From Yamagishiella unicocca (Eukaryota > Chlorophyta > Chlorophyceae > Chlamydomonadales > Volvocaceae), in the NCBI GenBank assembly GCA_003116995.1, contig BDSL01000024.1, forward strand, positions 930,001 through 994,000: a stretch of 64,000 nt of DNA. Reading direction: 5' to 3'. Position numbers and translations under genes: made by a program. The notes under the pieces were generated by a model. That model did not search any database, was not told where the DNA came from, and saw only the letters and a program-made list of their open reading frames with translations. This document shows, in pieces, positions 1-12,500 of the stretch (position 1 is its first letter; each line of letters begins with the position of its first letter).

Positions 1-3000
1 GAGACGGCAGGTGGAGGGGGAACGGGGGAGGTGCAGGGTATGTGTAGGGTAGGACGCTGCTTCACTGGGCGCGGCATTGCCGAGGAATGAGTCGAGCCGC
101 TGCTAAAGCTGGTGCGCTGCTATGAGTGGAAAACGCCGCGTGGAGGCGGGGGCCTGGGCTGGAAGAGGCGGCGAGGGGCCGTATTGCCAAAGGGAGGCCC
201 GCCGTGCCGCGAGAACATGGATACCCGTAATCTAAACGGGAGGGCGTGAACAGGAGGAGGTCCGGTGAGTCAGCTGAGTACTTCTCCGAGGGGTGACGTG
301 TAAACCACTTGCCGTACAGCGGTTGCCCGTTGAGAGGGGCGGCGCAGCTGTCACGGTCTTCAGCAGTGCGATGTAGGGGGGATGCTGACTGGGCGGCCTC
401 CCGCAACACAGCTCCAGGGAGGGCAACGCGCTGAGACGCGGCTGAATGTCGTTCTTTGCGTGAGCTTAGGACGAGGGTATCGGTTCGTAATGGCACGCAA
501 GCCCGTGCCGCACAGCGCGCCCGGCTGCATTACCGGTATTGCTATATCAGCATCAATAATGTTATTATTGCCGCCAGCGGCGGTAGCGCGCCGCCGGCGG
601 GCCCCGAGCTGCGAGAGCCGCGACGGACTGGCGCCGGCGTGGCGCCGGCACACTTCCCACCGTGAGCACCCGCTCAGGTCCAGCAGCGGGGCTGCAAGAC
701 GGGGTTTGCAAGACTTCAGGCGCTTCTCCTAATGTCTACTGACGCGCAACCCTCCGCGGGGAAGGGTGCGGTTGTGTTGTGCAACCAGGCCCTGGGGGTG
801 ATTGAGAGCCGTTTTTTAGGGTTTAAGAAGCCTAGCGGACACTTGGATCCGGGCCGGATCCAAGTGGGTGGCCTGTCGCGACCCGTTGATGTCCCGGCTA
901 GGAGGATACGTGGAAGGATGGACCGGCGGATCCACCGGGATTAGGTAGGAGGGTCGGCGTCGTTGGGTCGCTGCGGCGCAAGGCGCCGCTGGCAAGTTGT
1001 GGGATGGGGGGAAGGGGGCGGGAAGACCCGGTCGCGCGACATAGGCAATGGTGGGCAGAAACCAGCCGGCAAATAATTTCGGACACGCGTTTTTCGGACA
1101 GGCGTTCAGGTTGTGAGGACTAGCGGTGCCGGCTGGTGGGGGGATGCCCTCAAGATGCGTCTGTCCATCCAAGAATCGATGGACGCGCGCGGATGTTGGT
1201 GAGGGCGTCAGATCGCACTGGCGCGCGTGGGTTGCGGTGTGTGCGTGACTGCGGGTATGGGTATGGTTGGGGGGATGTTACTTGCCTATCAGCCACGTGT
1301 TTCCCCGCTGTCGCCTTCCCTTGTCATGTGAACGCGACCTGAAGTGCTGCGCGCATTTTAGCACATGCACATGATGCCTTGGCTGCAGCCCCCGGACTCT
1401 CGGTGGCGTGTACGTTGTCCTCGTTCGTGAACGCACAGACTGCGGTATACTGTACGTGGTGTTGGGTGGGTGGCGTATGTGGACTGTAGTAGCACACATT
1501 GCGTCCTGTGTCCTTCGCCTCTGGGAGTCAGCGCGCTCAGCGCGCAGGCCGTGTGTTTTATAGATGCTGTGCTGAGCCGCGAAGGAGACTGAGCAGGCCG
1601 TGTGTGTGCGCGTGTGTGTGTATGTGTGTGCGTGTATTGCTTATCACACACCGACGGCGTCCGCGTGTGGTGAGTCCTGGAGGCGCCAGCCGGACCTCGT
1701 TGCAGTTGGGTAATGGGGCGGCGTGTTTACCTGCTGCTGGAGAGGCACGGAGTTTCTTGGATCGGCGGGCGGCCTCAGGGTTGCGGGTTTTAGGCCTCCT
1801 GCCCCCTACGTTTCCTCGTACATGCAAGTGGTGATTTAGGGATTCTACTGGCACGGCACCGCCGAAAAAACGGGAGGCAGGCGAGGACCGTGCTCGCGGG
1901 TGTAGGGTGCTCGCGGTTGACGCTTGAGAGGAGGACAGAGGGGCCGTCGTCGCACCACCAAGCGGTTAGTAATGCTGTCAAGCGCGCGGCTGCAGTAATG
2001 GGCGAGGCAGCGCTGCTCGGTTCGCTGCATGGGTGTTCGTGCGCCATTTGTAGCCCATGTCTGACTGTTTACCACGTTTCTAGGGTTTTAGGTTTCTAGC
2101 TGCTGCCCAGGACCAGGCGTCGAGAGGGAGAGCTCCCCCCTGCGCCCTTGAGAGAACCGCTGACATGGTCGGGCTCTCCTTGAAGCTGGAGAGGGGTACT
2201 CTTTCGTGGTCCTGGTGCACTCACCGGCCGACGCCACTGTTGATGTCTAGACCGCGGCCTGTGCAGACCTTATAGAGGCCTTATATCGCACGGAAGCATT
2301 TTCGTCACATCGTCACGCTCACCATTCAACTTGATTGGAACGCACACGGCTCGCGTGTTGTAGGCAACTGTACGGTTCGCGCGGGGTCGGCAGGATCGTG
2401 GCTGGCAGGCAGTACGGCAAGCGGAATAGCGCCCCCGTGTGGGACTCGGAAGGTGGACGCAGCAGGATTCTACGGTACCGGTAGCATGTGAGCAGTGCGG
2501 CAGGCCGCGCGTAAGAAGGGTTTGTATGGCTCGTTTTGCGTCCACCCGACTGCTATTCCCATAGCTGTAACGTTTTCCCTGTTTCCTTTGAGGCCACGTT
2601 ACATAGCGGTGGAACAGCAAGCGGCCCACGGGCCGGCTTGGGGGCATCGCCCCATGTGCCAGGCAACCGCCGTTGTGTTCTATGCTTTTATCTGCCCATA
2701 AACACGCGCCGTTCGCCTGGGAGGTTTCACGGCTTTTCATGTTTGCGAGGAATTAAAAACACCGTTTCCACGCACGGCCCTCTAACTAGCCTGCGATTTT
2801 CACAAACGGGCCCCCAAGTGACCTGCGAGTTATCCTTTCTATACTTCGCAATGCGCACTTCTATCATCCCAAATGTCCAACAGTTAGTCAATCAACGCAG
2901 GGGTGTCGTGTCACTGTGCGTGATCTACTGCGGTCAACGTTCTAAGTGCGTCGATGCGGAGTGTCTAAGTGGATATGTTACTGCAGTACAAGCGATGCGG

Positions 3001-5545
3001 TCACTGGAGGTAAGGGGGCGCCCTGGAAGTAAGCGATACTTCAGGCCAGGTCCGGCCCCTACCATCCGCTACTAGGATATATTCCGGTTGAGGGATCCCT
3101 GCCTGAAGTTTCACACCGCTTCATTTCGTCGGCGTTTTACTTCTAATATGGGTAAAATGGGTAAGAATGTTCCACGCTTAACATGCATGCAGTCCTTAAA
3201 TGCGAACGCAACGAGATTGTGTGTTTGTGGGCGAGAACCCCCGCCGTGGCGTGAGAGTCCATCTCCGTCCATGGCATGCTGACAAGACGAGACAAGGTGG
3301 TAAGAGGAACACGAAGGAACGAAGCGCATGCAATATACGCGGACAAGAGGGGCAAAGCAATCCAGGCGCCTGCAGCGGCGCATTCCTGGTAGGCACGGCA
3401 GCTCCGGCACGCTTTGGGGTATATCGTCGCAGATGAGGGCGACGAAATCACAGCTGAATGAAACAAGAACGCCGCGCGTAGCTTCAGTTCAGGAAATGGA
3501 CGGAGGGAAGGACTTGAGACTGGAAGGTCGCGCGGAGGATGCGCGTCATGCCACGACCTGCTAAAAAAGCCGAGCCCGTACATGAAGAGGGCCGAGACCG
3601 TGTGTAAAGAGCACCGAGCCCGTATATTCTACCGCCGATGCCGGAGAATAGTGGCCGGAGAAACAACCGAGACGAACTGCATTATTTCCGCCTGGCCGAG
3701 TGCACAACGGAAGGCCCCAGTACACAGAGGTTAAGAGCGGGTGCTGGAAGGCCGCGCGCAAAAGTTAGTAAAATGACCGGAGAAACAGCCGCGAACGGGC
3801 GGCATTTCCACCTGGCGGTATGCAGAACGGCCACCTTTAGTAGAATGTTTCCGTGTCTTCAAGCCCTGGAGAACCCAGCACAATAAGTCCGGGCCTCACC
3901 ATATGCAAGCTGGGAGAGCGGCCAGGGCGACTTGCACCAGCCAGCCATACAGTCCCACACGGGCCAGCGGGGGCACCTACCTGCCGACCACGAGCGACCG
4001 ACAGCCCGGGGCAGACAGGACCGCAAGGTGCTCTTCGGGCGCACCGACCACCGCACAAGCGACGGGGTAATGCCAGGAGTGGTGCAGGCGAGGGGACACC
4101 GGGCCGGCGCCGGCCCCAGGAAGCTCCCCGCACCCACAGGCGACAAAGCGTCTAGTACTATGCTGGCATTATTATTATGCTGACATTTCCGGTGGCGCTG
4201 CATGCTACTGTCGCCACAGCTGGCATGGTAAGTCAAGGACAGCACGTGATCCCAGCCTCCATACGCCCTTCCATTCCACGCATACTAAGCCGAAAATAAC
4301 ACGACCATCTGCTTCGCCAAAAAGACGGGCACCCGTCTTTCCGATTACAGCAAAACAATGGTTACATTCCCTGAACTTCTCGTTCGCACAGGGACTGGGC
4401 TTGGTGAGAAATAGCAGACCCCGGTCAGGACGCACCAGCAGAAGCTACAAAAGCGTACCAAGTGTGGCTCTCTACTATGATTGATCTTGTCTCTAAGGTT
4501 CCGCGATGAGCCCCAAATCTGTGGAAACTTAGCATGAGGGCTCCCCGAGCCCCGTACAAATAGTTTACACACATTGCTGCATACGATAATACGTTTTACC
4601 CGCACCCCTTCGTATTGGTTAGCTTGGGTGCTGCATCAGGCTGCATCACACTTACCGACGAGTCGTCAGGTTTTTGTTCGCAGCCGAGCTGTGGCTTCGA
4701 AGCTTTGGGCTCCTAATCACAGCCATGGTGATGCAGCATATGGCCACTTCAGGCAAGCTGCCGCTCAGAGGCTCACGAGGCTGTACTACATACAACGACG
4801 GAATTGAGGCGATAGCTTTATTTACGCTCGGTATGACATTATATCACATCATACAGAATTATATACAGCTACCTCATCGTGCACAAAAACGATTCTTAAC
4901 CATGTCCTGTTCGGCTTCAGTCGGCGGCGGTACCAGTACAAACCATTTACACACGCCCAACTTTCAACTTCCAAGGCAGCAGATTGCTGGAGAAAGTAAC
5001 ACGTATAGTCCATGATAACTATGCCAAGCTGTTATTACTTTTTAAATATGTGTCAGTCCGTAACGGTTTGGAGGGTTGAATGCACGAGCAGGATTGCCTG
5101 CAGCCGCCGGACATGTGCATGTACAAGTTCGAGTTTGAAAAAGGCAAGAACACCCATTAATTGCAATATCGGAGTTACATATTCCGTCCCAGTGCGAAGG
5201 TGGGTAACCGTACTTCGTAACGCTTTAGAAACGGTACGTAGTTGTATGGTAAGAGCGCCTCCTACAATCGTGTGACGGAAGCAAATTAAGTTGGCTAATA
5301 AAACATTCCTTAATCGCTATGGGATATCGTCATCTATGTCGCCGTAAAGGAGGCTGCCACACGTCACTCCGACCAATTAGGTATAACTGGTCGAGCATGT
5401 GACAGTAACGCATGTTAACTTCTTCGCATTGGCACATGCGTGGAGTGCCAAGCTGGGACGGCACTCGCTTGCCGTCCGTCCCCACGACTCAACATTAGCC
5501 AATAGTGCCCTAGCCTAATAATAAATATTTTGGGGTGCAGCGAAG
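1..5545. other. 5' flank, no gene recognised
   Basis: No domain, splice-consistent exon series or RNA gene was recognised on either strand. The open frames present are short and look like chance frames. Composition changes from GC-rich at the left to AT-richer towards 5500, as expected upstream of a gene. A perfect palindrome lies at 840-866, and a diverged internal duplication is visible around 3520-3840. The last in-frame stop before the kinase start is at 5522-5524. Confidence 0.5.
840..866. repeat. perfect hairpin palindrome
   Basis: Two 11-bp arms, CACTTGGATCC and its exact complement, flank a 5-bp GGGCC spacer. No terminator-like T run follows and no gene abuts it. It is seen directly in the sequence; its function is unknown. 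Confidence 0.85.
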
Positions 5546-8500
5546 ATGCTAGAGCACCACAGCTGCATTGATGCGGAAGGAGGACGAGTGGCTGGACCGA
5601 ACGTCGCTATGGGAGCTCTAGGAGAGAGCGGCGCACAAGACGATGAAGCATTGTCGGCAGTCCAGGCCTCGGGGCATGTTCAGGGACCTATTGAAGCCCA
5701 TGCGCGGTTCACGGCTGAAGTCTCCCAGCCAGTATCATCGAACCTTTTGGTTGGCGCCCCGATTAAGCTTAAGCTGGGTCGTCTATTGGGCCAGGGCTCT
5801 TTCGCCACAGTGCGTAAAGCGCTCCATCAGTCGAACATCGTTGCGGTGAAGGTAAGGCTTCACGTCCGTGAAGTAAGGTAGGGCTAACGTGTGCACGCAC
5901 GGCCACACAACGGCAGCGATGTTTTATCTCATCAAGCATCAGCTTGCGCTAGCTCTAGAGAATGACATGCATGGAGGATTGCAGAGCAAGGGGAGTAATC
6001 CTCGGCGGCTTTGATGAAAGCCCAATAACTTCGGAACTCCACGGCATGCGCGCGTGCGTTGCAATACCAGGCAGCTCACGAGGGCGGCATAAGTGGGAGA
6101 TAGATAGAGGAGTTTTGCGCCCTCAAGCAAACATGAGCAATGCCACGCTGCATACGCTGACTGTTCCAGTCGATCTATGGCCGCCCGCATGCATCAGCCC
6201 TTCGTTGCGTTCGCTCAGCCGCACGGAGCTAGCTCTGTTCCTGCTGCCCGGCATCTTCCCCCCCGCCCGCTCCGACCCGCCCTCGCCCTCTCAGCATATA
6301 CGTTTTTGAAGAATGCGTTCACATGTATGACTATCACGCGGCGGGTGATCTAGTGGTGCGCGGTGCGCCTCATGCAGGTGCTGCGCCCGGAATACGTGTC
6401 CCACCGTCTAGTGACGTCCATGCTGCTACGGGAGGCCAATCTGTTATCAGTCATCAATCACCCGTGAGTGCCTATCTAAGCATTATTGGAGGGGACGAGG
6501 GAGGAAAGGGAGAGGCAGGATAGGACGGGAGAGGCCGGAAATTCGCAGAATTCAGTCGTGAGGGACGATGAGCGAGGGCTCCAGCCAGAGGGCGCAGGCA
6601 CGGGTGCGGTGTGCGGAGCGTGGGGTGCGGGCCCCGCCCTTTATTTTTCCTCTGAACATGGTGACCCCTTGCATGTGCATCTGAGAAGGCTGCTGCGCAG
6701 TTTATAAGGTGCGTGTCGGCCCCCACGCAGCTCTCTTCCCTCTGCCCTCGCTCGTCTTTTTTCCCACCCTCGTTTGGTGTCTGGCAATCCACGTGTCGTC
6801 GTCAGCCGGGCCCCATCCCAGACCCCGTGACCCCCCCCTCCCCCGCCTGCCTCGCCGCCCGCAGCCATATCGTGAGATGTCGGGCAATGTGCCAGGTGAC
6901 GGTGGGGAACCAAAGTACACACGCGCTGGTGATGGACTTTCTGGAGGTGCGGAGGCAGGGGGGCAACGAAGGGGTTGGCTGGGGTGGCATAAAGACCGGT
7001 GGGGGGAGGTGAAGTACCAAGGGAACCCGTGGACCCTCGGGGTTACAATAATAGACCAAGGGAACCCGTGGACCCTCGGGGGGGGGAGAGCAAGGGGCAT
7101 TGCTTTAGGCCGCGAGAGGAGAGAAGGGAGAAGCACGATGGGAAGGGCCCGGGGATCGGAGGGACGAAGCGGGCCGGATTGGGGCAGCCGACAGCGGAGG
7201 GAATGCAAGCTCTGCAGCGCCCATCCGTCCATAGCAACCGCCTCGCTCGCCACCTGCCTCCCGCCTCCTGAGTCCCATGGCTTGCAACTGCCTTACCCAC
7301 TACAACCCGCCCCTCCCTCCTCTTCCTCCCCCTACCTTGCCCATCCCTCCCTCGCTCCAGGGGGGATCCCTGCTGGATATGGTGGACAGGCAGATGAAGT
7401 CGCCCAAGGAGCAATTATACTCGGACACGGAGGCACTCACCTGGTTGCTGCAGGTGCGGCCGACATAGGGGTTGAGAGGAAACCCGTAGGTCTGCCGAGC
7501 ACGGGTCCGGAATGTGTACGGAAGAGGTAGGATTATTAGCGGGAGAAGGGCTTTCGTTTTGTGGAGGGCAGGGACCGGCGGCTGCCATGGATTGGATGGG
7601 ATTGGGGCAAGAATGAACGCGTGCCGCCGAATGGGGCTGATGCCGACATCTCCCGCATTGATTCCCACATGTCTCCCCGCCGCCGACCCACGGGACACTC
7701 CCCATCGCCCCAACCCGGCCCACAGGTGGCGGAGGCGCTCATGTACCTCCATCAGCGTGACCCAGTCGTCATCCACCGAGGTCGGCAGGGGCAGGGTGCC
7801 GGGGGGACAGAGGCAGGGGGGCGCTGAACTGCAGGATCTGCCCCAAGCTCTGCCTGGTGCCCTCTGGATGGAGCAGCCGGTCTTCACTAGTAGGAGTTGA
7901 AAGCAAGCAACAGCGCCCACCTACCAGCTGCCGCGCCCCAACCTCTTTTGTTTTGTCTCCCATAGTTTCATCGAAGCCCCTTTCTCCACGGGCCTCCTCT
8001 CGGAGCCGCATTATGTCAATGTCTTAGAGCCTCATGATAACAATGTCTATGTAAATGATGCACAAACAAACCCAAATCCATATCCAAATCCAAATCCAAT
8101 GACCCAAACCCAAATCCAATCCAAATCCAAATCCAACCCAATTTCGGAGCCAAGCCCCGCGCTCTGGGCACGCCGGCAAAGCCACACACTACCGGTATGC
8201 CATGTGCGACGCATGTGCGACGTCACCGTCACCGTTGCCCGCCCGTACGTATTGCAACTTGCAACCGCCGGCCCCCCGTTCCTCGTTCCCATTCCCCTCC
8301 TTGCAGACGTCAAACCCGCCAACGTGTTGCTCGGCGCCGAACCCGGCCGCAGCCACTGGCAGGGCCCCAAAGTCCGACTGCAAGCAAAGCTGTGCGACTT
8401 TGGGCTCCACCAGGTCGGTTGGGACTGTATAAAGTCAGTCCGTTGTTGGTTGCACGGTTGGTTGGTTGGTTGGGTTTCACCGGCCCGCCCTAGCAATCCT

Positions 8501-9514
8501 CACCGGCCCGCCCTAGCAATATAAAAAATATATATATGCCAAGATAAGCGCCGAGCGCCGCCATATGCCGGGATCCTCTTCGAGGTTGCTCTTCCTTTCT
8601 TTGTCGCGTCGCTGGGCCCCCCTCTTCCCCCAACCCCTCTCCAGTCGCGTTATTATCGGTTCTATTAATGTAACACCCAACCCACACGCACAAACACACG
8701 CGTGGGTCGCCTGGACTAATGATCGTGTCTTCTTGAGATTACACTGCTGAGCGGGAAACTAATGCAGGTGCTGGCCCTCAAAAGGGCGCCACTGCCTGTT
8801 CCGCGATCCTAATAACTCGAACGGTTTATTTGTTCCGACCATCAACAGCATTACGTCATACACGGCCGTGCGGCCACTTCCGCTTGGCCGGCTCTACGCC
8901 ACCAAACGCGCGCGCTCATGTTTGCCCATAGGTGTTACCAGTAGTTACAGTCCGGCATTGGAAAAAAATAGCCGATTACCAGGACCCCGAACGAAGCGAA
9001 AAATATCGTTCGTCGTACTGCATGTGCGTCGTACGCAGGTGATCCGTCCTGACGAACACCGCCCCATGCTTCGCGTGTCATCCCAAGTGGCTCACGCCTC
9101 CAGCTCGGGGATCTTCCACACGCCGCGGATGAGCGAAGACGGCAGCCTCCTGCTGCCGCCGTCACTGCTTAAGACCTGCGAGCGGCTGCGAGTCACAGCC
9201 GAAGGCGATGCCTTCTCGAGCGGCCCCGCCAGCTCCGCCAGCGGGGCGTCGCAGATGGCGACGCCGCACTCCGGATTGGAGCCGCCGCAGCGGCCGTACA
9301 GCCCGACGGGTTTCGGAGCCGCCGGCGGCGGCGGTGCGGCGGCGCTGGCGTGCAGCCGCTTCGCGCGGACGTCCTCTATGGGCTCGGCGGCGGCGTCCGC
9401 CGCTGTGGCGGCAGTGGCGGCGTCGTACGGCACCCAGGGACAGCGCCAGCAGGCGCAGCTCGTCTCTCCATTCCGTACAGCCCATATGCTATCGAATAGC
9501 AACCGACAGCAACC

Positions 9515-9559
<45 letters not shown>

Positions 9560-12500
9560 ACAACAACAACAACAACAGCAGCAGGGCAAATATGGCGGTA
9601 CTCCGGGGATGGAGGCGCCAGGCATTCCGCACGGAGTCGGCGTGGAGGTGAGCTGGGGCGGAGGCAGGTCGGCAGGCGGGGGCGCAGGCAGTCAGGGGTC
9701 GGGGAGGCAGGCGGGGGCGCGACACGACCGTCACGCTGTGTGTGTTTTAATGGGAGGGAATGTCGTCGCCGGGGGCGCTGCGGGGACGCGGCCGGGAGGT
9801 AATCACGTGCAACCCTGGTACTCTCAACCCTGACTCTCTAAACCCTGACATCACCCTAAGAACGGACACCACCCAAAGAGCTGACATCACCCTAAGAACT
9901 GACACTAGATCACCTGGGCATTGTTAACCCCTAGCACTCATGTCTCGTCGCCTTGCCCCTGCGTCCTTACCCCCCGACCCAGGCCCTGTCGAGCAGGCCA
10001 CTGTCGGAAGTGCAGAACCCGGGCCCCCTATCCCCCGCCCGTGGTCGTACTCGGGAGGTGACCGACCCCTCGACCAGCCCCGTGCCTCATGTCCCCTCGA
10101 TGGGAAGCCCCGGCTGGGCGCTTCAGGGTTGGTTGAACCGCCAACGGCTGGCGAGGCGCATGTCCTGCCCGAGGCTGGGGGCGGGGGCCGCCGCCGAGGC
10201 TTCGGCCGCTGAAGGTGGCACTGTTGCGGTGGATGAGGCGCAGGCTCCGGCTGCTGCTGCATGTGCTGTCACCGAGATGTACGATGCTGAAAGGTGAGTG
10301 CGTGAGTGCGCGCCGGGATAAGCGAGTGCCAACGTGGGAGGTTGAGTGGTTGGGTGGTTAGGTTAGGTGGTTGGGTGGTTGGATGGTTGGGTTCGAGGGA
10401 AACCCGTGGATGTCCCGTGGTTGGGTGGGGGCAAGGGTCTAGTACCGCTACGTGAAACATGGAAGGGAAGGAAATGGAAGGGAACTAGTGCGGGTGGGGT
10501 ACGGCAAGTAGGGGGAGCCGATGTATGACAAACCGGGACGAGGTTAATTGGATTACGTGCTATGGAGCCGGCTGGCGGTTCCCCTCCCTCCCCCACGCGG
10601 CGTCCTTTGACGGCATCCGACGGGTCGAAGCAGGACAGCTCCTGGTGCGTCAGTCCTCCTTCGAGGTCCGCATCCTCACGGCCCCCGTCTCAGCTGCGTC
10701 GAAACTGCTCACGACGGCTCGAAACTTCCTCCCTCCCATCGACCCCATGCAACCCCCAACCCCAACCCCGACCCCAACCCCCACCCCCACCCCCAACCCC
10801 CAACCCCCAACCCCCAACCCCCAACCCCCAACCCCGCCCTACCTGCCCAACCTCACCCAATCGCACGCCTTCCCCTGCTTAGGACGCCCGCTGCCGTACC
10901 GCCGTCATTCGGGCGGGGTCATTCCGCCACCAACCCGGCAACCGCCGCCGCGCTCGCCACGCCCGCATTCGCCGAGTCGCCGCTTGCCAGCGGCGCCGCT
11001 GTCGTACGTGCGGCGACGACGCCGAGGGGCACCTCTCACAACCACCTAAACCGCCACGTGCCCATCGGGCAGAAACCCAGGTCGTACTCTTTCGGCGTTG
11101 GGAGCATGGCCTCCAGGCGCAGCGGCGTCACGGCGTCCTTCGGTGGGGCCGATCTAATCGAGATCCCCTTCCTGGAGCGCGTGTTTCCGCTGAGCGGTAA
11201 GGTGGACGGGCGCGAGTGCGGTGACTGTCGGCGGGTGTAGATGCTGGTTTGGGAGCGCGTGCTGGCGGTAGTGGGGCTCTGCCAGAATATGACTTTGTCT
11301 GATCCTGTCATGCCGTGCTTGATCGAGCTTCTGCTGGGGGTTCTCGACGATACCATGTGCAGGAATTCCCTAGCCATGGTTCTCTTTATTTAGCGCGCTG
11401 CGTCTATGGCGGGGTTGCAGCTGGGAGACCTGACCCTCCCGCCTACCTACCTGCCTGATACCCCCTCCTGCCGCCGCACTACTCCCCAAACCCCTCAACA
11501 CCCCTCCTGCTGCCCCACTCCCCAAACCCCTCAGCACCCCTCCTGCTGCCCCACTCCCCAAACCCCTCAACACCCCTCCTGCTGCCCCACTCCCCAAACC
11601 CCTCAACACCCCTCCGCCCCCTCCGCAGGCCAGTGCGGGTCCAGCATCTACATGAGTCCGGAGGTGGCGCAGGAGCAGCCGTACAACGAAAAGGTATGAC
11701 GCAGCAGGGCTGTGCGAAGCGGAGGTTGTTTGTGGCGGGCCGCCGTACCTCGGCTCCCCATGCCCCCCGTGCGGCCTACACCAGAATCTTCCAACCGCAC
11801 GTATGGGCCCGGCCCGCCCCTCTCTTGGCCCCTTTACCCCCTCGCCCCTTCCCACGCCGTTCCCCCTTCTCTCATGCGCTGCGCGCGGGCCTCCCTCCGA
11901 CCACCTCCTGAATCCTCGAGGAACCCGTTTGAGGGCCCGCAAACCTTACATTCCCCCCTCCTGCTCCTCCTTCCCCCTCCTGCTCCTCCTTCCCCCTCCT
12001 GCTCCTCCTTCCCCCTCCCTCCCCTTGTGTGCCCAGGCGGATGTATTTAGCTTCGCTGTGACGTTCTTCGAGATGATGAGCCGGACACTCATCAGCAGGA
12101 CGCACCAGGGCCGCGACGGACTGGGATTCACCAGGTGTGTATGTGTGTGTTTTTGGGGGGAGGGGGGGGGCATAAATACAGGCATAAACGACATGGGAAC
12201 CGGTATAACAGCTGGCGCGTTGTCTTCGGACACATAGCGGCAGGTGCAAGCTTGAGCAATTCTTGTGTGTGAAGCATTTCGTGTGTGTGTATGTGTGTGG
12301 TGACGTTCGGTGCGGCGCGGAGCTGTGATCTAACCTGAGCTGTGCGCGTGTGCTACTTGTCTAGATAGCCGGGCCTGGCGTTGACCGGGGGCTGCTACCC
12401 AGACCGAAATGGGAAGATCGCCGAAACGCTCTACCCAGACCTGCTGGAGGGGGAGGGGCGTGAGGCGCTTCCCTAGGTGGGTTATACGTGTGGGAATATT

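Noticed and set aside
9501..9600. Antisense poly-Cys or poly-Leu frames over the CAG tract
   Set aside because: They are shadows of the polyglutamine codons. The sense frame carries kinase motifs on both sides through splicing.
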